Origin: Streptomyces scabichelini
GTDB lineage: Bacteria; Actinomycetota; Actinomycetes; Streptomycetales; Streptomycetaceae
Direction: 5' to 3'
DNA: 64,000 bases
Assembly: GCF_011045015.1 (NCBI RefSeq)
Contig: NZ_JAAKZY010000014.1
Span: 23,978-87,977, forward strand
A program made the translations under genes and the position numbers. Of this stretch, positions 25,418-34,586 are shown one piece after another. The notes beneath the pieces are model-generated. The model ran no database searches and had not been told where the DNA came from. It saw only the letters and a list, made by a program, of their open reading frames with translations. Positions within the stretch are counted from its first letter, which is position 1, and every line of letters begins with the position of its first letter.

Positions 25418-26436
25418 GCGAACCGGGCAGGGAACCACTGCGCATCGGCGTACTCGGGGCGGCACGGATCACCGAACGCGCGCTCGTCGACCCGGCCCGG
25501 GCCGGCGGCCATCGCCTGGTCGCGGTGGCCGCACGGGACCGCGGCCGGGCGGAGACCTTCGCCGCACAGCACGGCGTGGAGCGGGTGCACGACTCGTACG
25601 GTGACCTGCTCGCCGACCCCGAGGTCGAGGTCGTCTACAACCCGCTCGCCAACGGTCTGCACGGGCCGTGGAACCTCGCCGCCCTCGCCGCGGGCAAGCA
25701 TGTCCTGACCGAGAAACCGTCGGCGAGCAACGCCGAGGAGGCCGCCGAGGTGCGGGAGGCGGCCGCGAAGGCGGGAACCGCCTTCATGGAGGGCTTCCAC
25801 TACCTCTTCCACCCGGTCACGCGGCGCCTGCACGAGCTGCTGGGCAGCGGTGAACTCGGGGAGCTGCGACGGGTGGAGACCCTTGTCGCGATTCCCGCCC
25901 CGGACGACGCCGACCCGCGCTGGTCGCTGCCGCTCGCCGGCGGTGCCGTGATGGACCTGGGCTGCTACAGCCTGCACGCGGTGCGGATGCTGGCGCCGTG
26001 GGCGGGCGGTGCGCCCCGGCTGGTGTCCGCCCGCGGTGAGGAACGGGCCGGGGCACCCGGGGTCGACGAGTGGATGGACGCCGAGCTGGAGTTCCCCGGC
26101 GGCGCCACCGGGTCGGCCCGCTGCCACATGGCGTACGGCGAGCTGGAGATGAGCTGCCGGATCGTCGGCACCCGGGGCGAGGCTTTCGCACCGAACTTCG
26201 TGCTGCCGCACCAGGACGACCGGGTCGTGGTGCGCACGGGGGAGGGGGAGCGGGTGGAGCGCCTCGGCACCAGGTTGTCGTACACGTACCAGCTGGATGC
26301 CTTCGCCGCGCGCGTCCGCGGCGGGGCGGCGCTCCCGCTGGACGCGGACGACGCGCTGGCGACGATGACCCTGATCGACGAGTGCTACACGGCGGCGGGC
26401 TTCCGCCCGCGACCGCGTACGGCTCTCCCGGCCTGA
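25414..26436 (+). CDS. Gfo/Idh/MocA oxidoreductase (dihydrodiol dehydrogenase-like)
   Basis: 340 residues. It has the Rossmann motif IGVLGAARITERALVDPARA, the catalytic lysine in VLTEKPSASNAEEAAEV near residue 96, and GGAVMDLGCYSLHAVRMLAP near residue 180. The latter resembles trans-1,2-dihydrobenzene-1,2-diol or glucose-fructose oxidoreductase types rather than IolG. ATG 25414 overlaps the upstream stop (ATGA). It is the last gene of the operon, followed by a strong bidirectional terminator. Two distinct MocA enzymes in one operon suggest sequential oxidation and reduction. Confidence 0.87.
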   Translation: MSEPGREPLRIGVLGAARITERALVDPARAGGHRLVAVAARDRGRAETFAAQHGVERVHDSYGDLLADPEVEVVYNPLANGLHGPWNLAALAAGKHVLTEKPSASNAEEAAEVREAAAKAGTAFMEGFHYLFHPVTRRLHELLGSGELGELRRVETLVAIPAPDDADPRWSLPLAGGAVMDLGCYSLHAVRMLAPWAGGAPRLVSARGEERAGAPGVDEWMDAELEFPGGATGSARCHMAYGELEMSCRIVGTRGEAFAPNFVLPHQDDRVVVRTGEGERVERLGTRLSYTYQLDAFAARVRGGAALPLDADDALATMTLIDECYTAAGFRPRPRTALPA

Positions 26437-26461
26437 CACCGCGTCAGCCGCGTCGAACGAC

Positions 26462-26498
26462 AGGCGTGGGCCGGGGATTGGCTCCCCGGCCCACGCCT
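26462..26498. terminator. Perfect 15-bp-stem bidirectional terminator
   Basis: AGGCGTGGGCCGGGG (26462-26476) is the exact reverse complement of 26484-26498, with a 7-base loop. It lies between the convergent MocA gene (stop 26436) and iolG (stop 26521), so it would end transcription from both sides. Confidence 0.9.
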
Positions 26499-26520
26499 TG
26501 ACGTCCGGTATGGCGCCCTG

Positions 26521-27546
26521 TCAGCTCCGGTACAGCTCAGGGCGGTCGATCAGCTCCACCTCTCTTCGGCCGCCCTCGGTCAGTGCCGTCACGCCCGTCT
26601 CGCAGACCGCGGCGGCCGCGTAGCCGTCCCACACGCTCGGTCCTGTGACCTCGCCGCGGCGGGTGGCGTCGACCCAGGCCTGCACTTCACGGTCGTACGC
26701 GTCCTCGAAGCGCGCCACGAAGTCCGGGGCGATCGAACCGCCCCACTGCCCGGCCGAGTTGACGAGCATCCCGTGGGCGTCACCGATCCGTGCGGTGCCG
26801 TTCTCGCAGACCGCCTCCGCCTGAACCTGGTAGCCGAACCGGCAGTTGACGCTCATCTCGACGTCGACGACGGCGCCGCCATCGGTCTCGAAGATGACGA
26901 ACTGCGGGTCCTGGAGGCCCTCGGGCGCGTTGGACGACGGCCTGGGCTTCATCACGGTGACCGCGGTGATCTCCTGGTCCAGGAGCCACCTGGTGATGTC
27001 CATCTCGTGCACGACGGCGTCGTTGATGAGCATCTCGCTGGTGAAGCCGGGCACCGGGAGGGTCGCGTTGCGGTGCCGGTGGTGCAGCATCAGCGGACGT
27101 CCCAGCCGGCCGCTGTCCAGCAGTTCCTTGAGCCGCATGTACTCGGCGTCGTAGCGCCGCATGAACCCGACCTGCACCCGCCGGTGGCCCAGCCTCTGCT
27201 CCGCCTCCATGATCCGCAGCGCGGAGGCCGCGTCCGGAGTGAGCGGCTTCTCGCACAGGACGGGCAGGTCGTGCCCGAAGGCCGTGAGCAGCGCCGCCTC
27301 GTGAGCGGGACCGGGGGAGGCGATCAGCACGGCGTCCACGTCGTCCGCGGCCATGGCGGCGGCGGGGTCGGTGTACGCCGTGCAGCCGTCGATGCCGTCG
27401 GCGAGCAGCTTGGCCCGTTCGGCGTCGATGTCCACGACCGCGGTCACTCGGGCGCCGCTTGTCACCGCGTCGATACGACGCACATGGTCGGCCCCCATCC
27501 TGCCGGTGCCGACGACGGCCACGCCGAGCGTTCCGCGCTGGGTCAT
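26521..27546 (-). CDS. iolG: Inositol 2-dehydrogenase (Gfo/Idh/MocA)
   Basis: 341 residues. [20 protein letters not shown] is the NAD motif, [17 protein letters not shown] has the substrate lysine near residue 98, and [20 protein letters not shown] has the active-site histidine, as in IolG-type enzymes that oxidise myo-inositol to 2-keto-myo-inositol. It is the last gene of the minus-strand iol arm, 17 bp after iolE. Alternative cyclitol activity is possible since two related enzymes lie upstream, but operon context favours IolG. Confidence 0.9.
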   Translation of the reverse strand: MTQRGTLGVAVVGTGRMGADHVRRIDAVTSGARVTAVVDIDAERAKLLADGIDGCTAYTDPAAAMAADDVDAVLIASPGPAHEAALLTAFGHDLPVLCEKPLTPDAASALRIMEAEQRLGHRRVQVGFMRRYDAEYMRLKELLDSGRLGRPLMLHHRHRNATLPVPGFTSEMLINDAVVHEMDITRWLLDQEITAVTVMKPRPSSNAPEGLQDPQFVIFETDGGAVVDVEMSVNCRFGYQVQAEAVCENGTARIGDAHGMLVNSAGQWGGSIAPDFVARFEDAYDREVQAWVDATRRGEVTGPSVWDGYAAAAVCETGVTALTEGGRREVELIDRPELYRS

Positions 27547-27563
27547 GGGCTGATGTCCCCTTC

Positions 27564-28466
27564 TCAGGCGCCGCAGGAGCGGAGGAACTTCCGGGTGCGC
27601 GTGGCGATGGGCAGCGGCTTGTCCGGCGGGCAGGGGTACATGTCCTGCTCGACGATGGCGAACAGCTCGACGCCGAGGTTCTGCGCGGCGGCGAGCACCG
27701 GCTCCAACTCCGGTACTCCGGACGGGGGTTCGCACATCACACCGCGCTGGACGGCGGGACCGAACGGGACCTCGTTCTTGACGACGTCGGCGAGGATCTC
27801 CGGGTCGACCTGCTTGAGGTGGAGGTAGCCGATGCGCTCGCCGTAGGTCTCGATCAGCTTGACGTTGTCGCCCCCGCAGTAGGCGTAGTGGCCGGTGTCC
27901 AGACAGAGGTTGACCAGTCCGCTGTCGGTGGAGTCGAGGAAGCGCTCGACGTGCGTCTCGGTGTCGATGTGGGTGTCGGCGTGCGGGTGCACGACGATGT
28001 CGAGGCCGAAGTTCTCCTTCACCTCGTGTCCGAGGCGCTCCATGCCCTTGGTCAGATAGGCCCACTGACGCACCGTCAGCTCGGGTGGCTCGATCAGCTC
28101 GGCGGTCTTGTCGTCCCGCCAGAAGGACGGGATGACCACCAGGTGCTTGGCGCCCATGGCCCGGGTCAGCTCGGCGACCTGGCTGACGTGCTCCCAGGTG
28201 GACTCCCAGACGTCGGGGCCGCGGTGCAGCGCGGTGAAGACCGTGCCGGCCGACACCGTAAGACCGCGCCTGTCCACCTCGTCGGTGAGCCTGGCCGGAT
28301 CGGTCGGCAGATAGCCGTACGGGCCGAGTTCGATCCAGGAGTAACCGGCCTCGGAGACCTCGTCCAGGAAGCGTTCCCAGGGCACCTGCTGGGGGTCGTC
28401 GGGGAACCACACGCCCCAGGAGTCGGGAGCCGAACCGACGCGGATACGGTCCAGAGCGTTCGTCAC
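27564..28466 (-). CDS. iolE: Inosose dehydratase-like sugar isomerase/epimerase family protein
   Basis: 300 residues. The TIM-barrel family opening [20 protein letters not shown] is characteristic of IolE. Acidic and histidine metal ligands are in [29 protein letters not shown] and [10 protein letters not shown]. It dehydrates 2-keto-myo-inositol. The GTG start at 28466 overlaps the stop of the ATPase gene in GTGA; no ATG is close. Members of this family include epimerases, but the adjacent iolG and the divergent iolCBD genes support inosose dehydratase. Confidence 0.88.
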   Translation of the reverse strand: MTNALDRIRVGSAPDSWGVWFPDDPQQVPWERFLDEVSEAGYSWIELGPYGYLPTDPARLTDEVDRRGLTVSAGTVFTALHRGPDVWESTWEHVSQVAELTRAMGAKHLVVIPSFWRDDKTAELIEPPELTVRQWAYLTKGMERLGHEVKENFGLDIVVHPHADTHIDTETHVERFLDSTDSGLVNLCLDTGHYAYCGGDNVKLIETYGERIGYLHLKQVDPEILADVVKNEVPFGPAVQRGVMCEPPSGVPELEPVLAAAQNLGVELFAIVEQDMYPCPPDKPLPIATRTRKFLRSCGA

Positions 28467-29374
28467 GGGGCAGTCCCTTCGGAAGCCACGACAGGGGCTT
28501 TGAGGTCGTCCTTTTCGGGGAGTTTCTCGACGTCGACGCCGCGGACCTGCGCCAACTCGTGCTTGAGTGCGGCCAGTTCGGCGCCTCCGGCCATGTGGTT
28601 GGTGAGTTCTTCGAGGCTGACCTGGTCGCGGGAGGCGGAGAGTTCCATGGTGCCCAGGCGCAGGACGCTGAAGTGGTCGCCGACCATGTAGGCGTGGTGG
28701 GGGTTGTGGGTGATGAAGATGACGCCGAGGCCGCGGTCGCGGGCGGCGGCGATGTACTTGAGCACGACGCCGGACTGCTTGACGCCGAGGGCGGCGGTGG
28801 GCTCGTCCAGGATGAGGACGCGGGCGCCGAAGTAGACGGCGCGGGCGATGGCCACCGACTGGCGCTGGCCGCCCGACAGGGTGCCCAGGGGCTGTTCGAG
28901 GTCGTCGAGGACGATGCCCATGGCGCGCAGTTCCTCGTCCGCGGTCTTCTTCATGCGGTTGATGTCGAGGCGGCGGATCGGCCAGGGGCCCTTGGTCATC
29001 TCGGAGCCGAGGAAGAAGTTGCGCCACACCGGCATCAGCGGGACGGTCGCCAGGTCCTGGTAGACCGTGGCGATACCGGCGTCCAGGGCCTCGCGGGGAG
29101 TGGAGAAGCGCACCGCCTGGCCGTCGACGAGGAACTCGCCCTCGCTGTGCTGGTGCAGGCCGGAGATGATTTTGATGAGCGTGGACTTGCCGGCGCCGTT
29201 GTCGCCCAGCACGCAGGTGACCTTGCCGGGGTGGACTTCGAGGTCGACGCCGTGCAGGGCGCGGATGTTGCCGTACGACTTGCCGGCGCCGCGCAGCGCG
29301 ACGATCGGCTTGCCGTCCTTGGGGACGGCATCCTTGACGAGGGCCTCGTCGGGCGAGGATCCGTTGGTTGTCAT
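28463..29374 (-). CDS. Sugar (inositol) ABC transporter ATP-binding protein, single domain
   Basis: 303 residues with one nucleotide-binding domain: Walker [10 protein letters not shown] near residue 58, signature [15 protein letters not shown], Walker [13 protein letters not shown]. RbsA-type CUT2 ATPases usually have two fused domains of about 500 residues, so this is a half-length form, probably working as a homodimer. ATG 29374 lies 11 bases after GGAGG. A GTG at 29386 would overlap the permease stop but its ribosome site would overlap the start. A C-terminal charged tail of about 40 residues follows the domain. Confidence 0.9.
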   Translation of the reverse strand: MTTNGSSPDEALVKDAVPKDGKPIVALRGAGKSYGNIRALHGVDLEVHPGKVTCVLGDNGAGKSTLIKIISGLHQHSEGEFLVDGQAVRFSTPREALDAGIATVYQDLATVPLMPVWRNFFLGSEMTKGPWPIRRLDINRMKKTADEELRAMGIVLDDLEQPLGTLSGGQRQSVAIARAVYFGARVLILDEPTAALGVKQSGVVLKYIAAARDRGLGVIFITHNPHHAYMVGDHFSVLRLGTMELSASRDQVSLEELTNHMAGGAELAALKHELAQVRGVDVEKLPEKDDLKAPVVASEGTAP

Positions 29375-29382
29375 GAGATGGT

Positions 29383-30465
29383 TCACCTCCGGGTCGCCGC
29401 GTTGCGGACCCACAGATTGACGAGGGTGGCGCCGAGCAGCATCACGCCGAGGAAGGCCATGAACCAGTCGGGGTTCCAGTTGGCGTAGACGATGCCCTGC
29501 TGCACCATGCCGAACATGAAGGCGCCGAAGACCGGGCCGATCGCGGAACCGTAGCCGCCGGTGAGCAGGCAGCCGCCGATCACCGCGGCGGCGATGTAGA
29601 TCAGCTCCTGGCCGACGCCCTCGCCGGACTGCACGGTGTTGAAGGCGAACAGCTGGTGCATACCGACGAACCAGGCACCGAAGCCCACGCCCATGAACAG
29701 CGTGATCTTGGTGAAGGTCACCGGCACGCCGACCGCGCGGGCGCTGTGCTTGTTGCCGCCGACCGCGAAGATCCAGTTGCCGTACTTGGTGCGCAGCAGC
29801 AGCCACGTCGCCAGCGCCGCGAAGACCAGCCAGTACACGATGGTGATCTTCAGCTGGACGTCACCGACGGTGAAGGACGAGGAGAAGACCGCCTTCGCCT
29901 GCTCGAAGCCGTCCATGTCGCTGATGTCGTTGGTCGCGACGTTGCCGGTGACCAGCTTGGTGACCGCCAGGTTCACGCCCTGCAGGATCAGGAAGGTGCC
30001 CAGGGTGACCAGGAAGCTGGGCAGCCCGGTGCGCATGATCATCCAGCCGTTGAACGCGCCGACCGCGAGGGACACCACGAGGGCGGCGAACACGCCCACC
30101 CAGACGTTCATCGTCAGTTGGTAGCTGACCATGCTCGCGGTCAGTGCCGAGGTGAGCACGGCGACGCCGGACGACAGGTCGAACTCTCCGCCGATCATCA
30201 GCAGGGCCACGGGCAGGGCCATGATGCCGATCGTCGACGACTGATACAGGATCGTGGCCATCGAACTGGCCTCGCGGACCGGCGGCGCCGCGACCAGGAA
30301 GAAGACGAACACCGCGACGGCCCCGAGGAAGACGCCGACCTCGGGCCGGGCCAGCAGCCTCAGCCACAGGGGGCGCTGCGCGGTCCGGCCGTCGGTCTCC
30401 TTCTTGGGGCCGGAGGCCGGCGGTGCGGTCACCGCCGGCGCAGCCTGCTGGGTCATAGGGATCAC
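29383..30465 (-). CDS. Sugar (inositol) ABC transporter permease, RbsC type
   Basis: 360 residues with about ten hydrophobic segments, including [20 protein letters not shown] near residue 75 and the CUT2 motif [17 protein letters not shown] near residue 240. It forms the channel of the importer. The GTG start has GAAGGGA five bases upstream and overlaps the binding-protein stop (30462-30465); ATG 30456 is an alternative. Its place between the binding protein and ATPase in the inositol region suggests inositol uptake by ABC transport rather than an IolT-type carrier. Confidence 0.92.
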   Translation of the reverse strand: MIPMTQQAAPAVTAPPASGPKKETDGRTAQRPLWLRLLARPEVGVFLGAVAVFVFFLVAAPPVREASSMATILYQSSTIGIMALPVALLMIGGEFDLSSGVAVLTSALTASMVSYQLTMNVWVGVFAALVVSLAVGAFNGWMIMRTGLPSFLVTLGTFLILQGVNLAVTKLVTGNVATNDISDMDGFEQAKAVFSSSFTVGDVQLKITIVYWLVFAALATWLLLRTKYGNWIFAVGGNKHSARAVGVPVTFTKITLFMGVGFGAWFVGMHQLFAFNTVQSGEGVGQELIYIAAAVIGGCLLTGGYGSAIGPVFGAFMFGMVQQGIVYANWNPDWFMAFLGVMLLGATLVNLWVRNAATRR

Positions 30466-31484
30466 CGGGTTCCCTTCGCGGCGAACTTGGCGACGGTCTC
30501 GACGTTGGACTTGTCGACGAAGGCCGGGCCGGTCAGCACGGGCTGCTCACCGCCGCCGGGGAAGTTGCCGTTGTTCTTGTAGAGCCACATGGTGTCGATC
30601 GCGAGGTAGCCCTGGAGGTAGGGCTGCTGGTCGACGGCGAACTCGATGTCGCCCTTCTCGATGGCGCCGGTCAGGTCCTTGTTGAGGTCGAAGGTGGCGA
30701 CCTTGGCCTCGCTGCCCGCGTCGGCCACGGACTGCACCGCGGTCAGCGCGTACGGGGCGCCGAGAGTGACCACCTCGTCGATGGAGGTGTCCTGCTTGAG
30801 CTTGGCGGTGATGGTCGACTTCACGGACGGCATGTCGGTGCCGTTGACGTAGAGGTTCTGCGTCTTGCCCTCGAAGGTCTTCTTCACGCCCGCGCAGCGC
30901 GCCTCGAGGCCGACGTGGCCCTGTTCCTGGACCACGCAGACGGCGTTCTTGGCACCGGTCTCGTTGAGCTTGTTGCCGAGGGCTTCGCCGGCGACGCCCT
31001 CGTCCTGGCCGAAGTACGACAGCAGGCCCAGGTCCTTCCAGTTGTCCACGCCGGAGTTGAGGCCGACCACCGGTATGCCGGCCTTCGTCGCCTTGGCCAC
31101 CACGTCCTTCATGGCGTCCGGCTTGGCCAGGGTGACCGCGATGCCGTCGACCTTCTGGTCGATCGCGTTCTGCACGAGGCCCGCCTGCTCGGCCGCATTG
31201 GGATTGCTGGAGTAGATGAGCTTGACGTTGTCCTTGGCGGCGGCGGCCTCGGCACCCTTGCGGACGATGTCCCAGAAGGTGTCGCCGGGGGCCTGGTGGG
31301 TGACCAGCGCGACGGTCATGCGGGGAGTGCTGGCCTTGCCCGCGGCGATGTTCTCGCCGCTCTCCTCGGCTTCCTTGCCTCCGGAGCTGCTGGAGCAACC
31401 GGTGGCGATCATCAGCGCGGTCGCGGCGGCAGCGGCCACGAGGACGGGGAATCTACGGGAGCGGGGGCGAGACGTACGGTCCAT
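30462..31484 (-). CDS. Sugar (inositol) ABC transporter substrate-binding lipoprotein, RbsB type
   Basis: 340 residues. The signal peptide ends in a lipobox ATGC near residue 30 followed by a serine-rich linker. The mature sequence is a type I periplasmic-binding fold (TPRMTVALVTHQAPGDTFWD, GIPVVGLNSGVDNWKDLGLL, IEFAVDQQPYLQGYLAIDTM). It is the first gene of the minus iol arm, with its promoter in the divergent region 31485-31773. Inositol as ligand is inferred from the flanking iol genes. Confidence 0.92.
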   Translation of the reverse strand: MDRTSRPRSRRFPVLVAAAAATALMIATGCSSSSGGKEAEESGENIAAGKASTPRMTVALVTHQAPGDTFWDIVRKGAEAAAAKDNVKLIYSSNPNAAEQAGLVQNAIDQKVDGIAVTLAKPDAMKDVVAKATKAGIPVVGLNSGVDNWKDLGLLSYFGQDEGVAGEALGNKLNETGAKNAVCVVQEQGHVGLEARCAGVKKTFEGKTQNLYVNGTDMPSVKSTITAKLKQDTSIDEVVTLGAPYALTAVQSVADAGSEAKVATFDLNKDLTGAIEKGDIEFAVDQQPYLQGYLAIDTMWLYKNNGNFPGGGEQPVLTGPAFVDKSNVETVAKFAAKGTR

Positions 31485-31653
31485 CTTTCCGGCACCTCAC
31501 TGTGCTGCGGGGAAAAGGGGAGTGGGCGGGGAGACGGGCCGGGCGTAAGCCCGCACCCTGGGAGCCCGTTGCGTAAACATACGCCGGGCCACGTGCCGAG
31601 GAACTCTCGGCTGCACTTGTATGGGACGGGATGAAAGTCCCTGGCAGGCTCCG

Positions 31654-31717
31654 TGTCAATACTTTGTTAAGACATCATTTCACGATCACGTGCGAATGTA
31701 AGTACAAACTATTGACA
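31654..31717. promoter_or_regulatory. Divergent iol promoters with long inverted repeat and IolR-like site
   Basis: GTCAATACTTTGTTAAGACAT starts at 31655 and its imperfect inverted copy (16 of 21 bases) ends near 31716. Each outer end carries TTGACA, at 31659-31654 on the minus strand and 31712-31717 on the plus strand, as outward-facing -35 elements. TGTTAAGACA at 31665-31674 reads TGTCTTAACA on the minus strand. This fits the Corynebacterium glutamicum IolR motif KGWCHTRACA as I recall it. The GntR gene at 38104 is the likely binder. Confidence 0.6.
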
Positions 31718-31773
31718 GGGCTCCGTCGCGCGACTTACACCTGAGAGCATCCACACCACGAGGAGCGACGCGC

Positions 31774-32724
31774 ATGACCGAGTCCTTCGACCTGATCACC
31801 ATGGGCCGCATCGGCGTCGACCTCTACCCCCTCCAGACCGGAGTCCCCCTGGCGCGCGTCGACACCTTCGGGAAGTTCCTCGGCGGCTCCGCGGCGAACG
31901 TCGCGGTGGCCGCCGCGCGCCTGGGCCGGTCCACCGCGGTCATCACCCGCACCGGGAACGATCCCTTCGGCGCGTATCTGCACCAGGCCCTGGGGGAGTT
32001 CGGGGTCGACGACCGCTGGGTCACCCCGGTCGACGCCCACCCGACCCCCATCACTTTTTGCGAGATCTTTCCCCCCGACGACTTCCCGCTGTACTTCTAC
32101 CGGCAGCCCAAGGCGCCCGATCTGGAGATCCACACCGAGGAGCTCGACTTCTTCGCCATCCGAGCGGCCCGCATCTTCTGGATCACCGGGACCGGTCTGA
32201 GCGAGGAGCCCAGCCGCTCGGCCACGCTCGCCGCCCTCAAGGCGCGCGACAAGTCGGGCATCACCGTCTTCGACCTCGACTGGCGGCCCATGTTCTGGAA
32301 GAACCCCGACGAGGCCCGCCCGTACTACGCCGAAGCCCTGCGCCACGTCACGGTCGCCGTCGGCAACCTCGACGAGTGCGAGGTCGCCACCGGCGTGCGC
32401 GAACCGCATGCCTGCGCCCGGGCGCTGCTCGACGCGGGCGTGGAACTCGCCGTGGTCAAGCAGGGCCCCAAGGGCGTCCTCGCCGTCCACCGCGACGGCA
32501 CGACCGCCGAGGTGCCACCCGTGCCCGTGGAGGTGGTCAACGGCCTCGGCGCGGGCGACGCCTTCGGCGGTTCCCTCTGCCACGGGCTGCTCGCCGGCTG
32601 GGAACTGGACAAGACCATGCGGTACGCCAACGCGGCCGGAGCCATCGTCGCCTCCCGCCTCGCCTGTTCCTCCGCGATGCCCACCGCCGCCGAGGTCGAC
32701 GATCTCGTCGCCTCCCGAGGCTGA
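31774..32724 (+). CDS. iolC: 5-dehydro-2-deoxygluconokinase
   Basis: 316 residues, PfkB family. The signature GKFLGGSAANVAVAAARLGR lies at residues 30-49 and NGLGAGDAFGGSLCHGLLAG near residue 256 with the catalytic aspartate. FDLITMGRIGVDLYPLQTGV at the N-terminus is typical of IolC. It phosphorylates 5-dehydro-2-deoxygluconate (DKG) in the inositol pathway. GAGGAGCGACGC precedes the ATG. It is the first gene of the plus iol arm, 30 bp before the aldolase. Confidence 0.93.
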   Translation: MTESFDLITMGRIGVDLYPLQTGVPLARVDTFGKFLGGSAANVAVAAARLGRSTAVITRTGNDPFGAYLHQALGEFGVDDRWVTPVDAHPTPITFCEIFPPDDFPLYFYRQPKAPDLEIHTEELDFFAIRAARIFWITGTGLSEEPSRSATLAALKARDKSGITVFDLDWRPMFWKNPDEARPYYAEALRHVTVAVGNLDECEVATGVREPHACARALLDAGVELAVVKQGPKGVLAVHRDGTTAEVPPVPVEVVNGLGAGDAFGGSLCHGLLAGWELDKTMRYANAAGAIVASRLACSSAMPTAAEVDDLVASRG

Positions 32725-32753
32725 CCCCGACGCCCCCTGAACGGAGCCAACCC

Positions 32754-33632
32754 TTGAGCCTCACCATCCCCGACCTCGTCAGGGTGCGCGCCCGGCACCC
32801 GGAGGCCATCGCCGAAGCGGCCGCCCGCCGTTCCCGTCGCCCGCTCATCGGCGACAGCGGACGCCTCATGATCGTGGCCGCCGACCACCCGGCACGCGGC
32901 GCGCTCGGTGTCGGCGACCGCCGTATGGCCATGGCCAACCGAGCCGACCTGCTGGAACGCCTGTGCATCGCACTGTCCAGGCCCGGCGTGGACGGGGTGC
33001 TCGCCACCGCCGACATCCTGGACGACCTGCTTCTCCTCGGCGCCCTGGAGAACAAGGTCGTCATGGGCTCGATGAACCGCGGCGGGCTCGCCGGGGCGTC
33101 CTTCGAGATGGACGACCGCTTCACCGGACACCGCGCCGAGGACATCGCCCGGCTGAACTTCGACGCGGGCAAGCTCCTGGTGCGCATCGACTACGACGAC
33201 CCCGGATCGCTGACCACCCTGGAGTCCACCGCCCGCGCCATCGACGCCATGGCCGAGCGCCGGCTCCCGATCTTCGTCGAGCCGTTCATCTCCCGCCGCG
33301 TCGAGGGCACGGTGCGCAACGACCTGTCCGCCGAGGCCGTCACCCGCTCCATAGCCATCGCCTCCGGCCTCGGCGGCACCTCCGCCTACACCTGGCTGAA
33401 GCTGCCGGTCACCCGCGACCCGGACGACATGGCCGCGGCCCTGGAGACCTCGACCCTGCCCGCTGTACTGCTGGGCGGCGAGGTCGGCAAAGACCAGGAG
33501 GGCGCGTACGAGAAGTGGCGCAAGGCGCTGCGGCTGCCCACCGTGCAGGGCCTGGTCGTCGGCCGCTCCCTGCTCTACCCCGCCGAGGGCAGCGTCGAGA
33601 CCGCCGTGGACACGGCCGTGGGCCTGCTGTGA
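32754..33632 (+). CDS. Cgl0158-type (beta/alpha)8 aldolase, probable DKGP aldolase
   Basis: 292 residues from a TTG start with GGAG eight bases upstream. It resembles the deoxyribose-phosphate-aldolase-like Cgl0158 group found in actinobacterial iol clusters (RLMIVAADHPARGALGVGDR, GSMNRGGLAGASFEMDDRFT, IPIFVEPF-like RLPIFVEPFISRR). It most likely splits 2-deoxy-5-keto-gluconate-6-phosphate into dihydroxyacetone phosphate and malonate semialdehyde. The place of Bacillus IolJ is taken by this family. The first ATG candidate (MIVAADHP) would cut into the barrel, so TTG is preferred. Confidence 0.85.
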   Translation: MSLTIPDLVRVRARHPEAIAEAAARRSRRPLIGDSGRLMIVAADHPARGALGVGDRRMAMANRADLLERLCIALSRPGVDGVLATADILDDLLLLGALENKVVMGSMNRGGLAGASFEMDDRFTGHRAEDIARLNFDAGKLLVRIDYDDPGSLTTLESTARAIDAMAERRLPIFVEPFISRRVEGTVRNDLSAEAVTRSIAIASGLGGTSAYTWLKLPVTRDPDDMAAALETSTLPAVLLGGEVGKDQEGAYEKWRKALRLPTVQGLVVGRSLLYPAEGSVETAVDTAVGLL

Positions 33633-33681
33633 GCGGGGCCGTGAGGATCCACGCGATGACCGGACCGGGAGGAGCCGAGCG

Positions 33682-34575
33682 ATGACCACCACCCACCACC
33701 TGCCCTCGGGCAAGGCCACCAGTGACCAGTACGCCGTCGACATCACCCCCGAGAAGGCCGGCTGGGGCTACTCCAGCCTGCGCGTGCTCGACCTGCCGCC
33801 CGGCGGATCCCATCTCTTCACGGCCGGGGACAGCGAGTGGATCGTGCTGCCGCTCAGCGGCGGCGGCGCCGTCACCGTCACCGACGACTTCGGCAGCGAG
33901 GCGTACGAACTGCACGGCCGCGACAGCGTGTTCAGCGGGGCCAGCGACTTCGTGTACGTCCCGCGCGACGCGACCGCGGCCCTCACCTCGGACACAGGCG
34001 GGCGCCTCGCGCTCACCGGCGCCCGCTGCACCCGGCGCCTGCCGCCCCGCTACGGGCCCGCCTCGTCCGTCCCCGTCGAACTGCGCGGCACCGGCAACTG
34101 CTCGCGCATGGTCCGCAACTTCGGCGCCGCCGGCGTCTTCGAGTGCGACAAGCTCATCGCCGTCGAGGTGATCACCCCCGGCGGCAACTGGTCCTCGTAC
34201 CCGCCGCACAAGCACGACGAGAACCGCCCCGGCGAGGAGTCCGAGCTCGAGGAGATCTACTACTTCGAGTTCGCGGACCACGCGGGCACGCCGGGCCTCG
34301 GCTATCAGCGGGTGTCGCCGTCCGGCAACGGTCACGGCACCGATGTGCTGGCGGAAGTCCGCGGCGGCGACGTCGTCCTGATCCCGGACGGCTGGCACGG
34401 GCCCTCCATGGCCGTGCCGGGTCACGACATGTACTACCTCAACGTCATGGCGGGCCCCGGCGCCGACCGCGCCTGGCTGATCTGCGACCACCCCGACCAC
34501 GCCTGGATCCGCGACACCTGGCCGGGCCAGCCCGTCGATCCCAGACTCACACGATCCGACTCCGCGTCCCAGTGA
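33682..34575 (+). CDS. iolB: 5-deoxy-glucuronate isomerase
   Basis: 297 residues, a bicupin of normal IolB length. WSSYPPHKHDENRPGEESEL with the metal-binding histidines and LEEIYYFEF glutamates is the family signature near residues 170-195, and DVVLIPDGWHGPSMAVPG completes the cupin. It converts 5-deoxyglucuronate to DKG, between IolD and IolC. GGAGGAGC precedes the ATG. It lies 49 bp after the aldolase and 11 bp before iolD, in one operon. Confidence 0.95.
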   Translation: MTTTHHLPSGKATSDQYAVDITPEKAGWGYSSLRVLDLPPGGSHLFTAGDSEWIVLPLSGGGAVTVTDDFGSEAYELHGRDSVFSGASDFVYVPRDATAALTSDTGGRLALTGARCTRRLPPRYGPASSVPVELRGTGNCSRMVRNFGAAGVFECDKLIAVEVITPGGNWSSYPPHKHDENRPGEESELEEIYYFEFADHAGTPGLGYQRVSPSGNGHGTDVLAEVRGGDVVLIPDGWHGPSMAVPGHDMYYLNVMAGPGADRAWLICDHPDHAWIRDTWPGQPVDPRLTRSDSASQ

Positions 34576-34586
34576 GGTACGTACCG

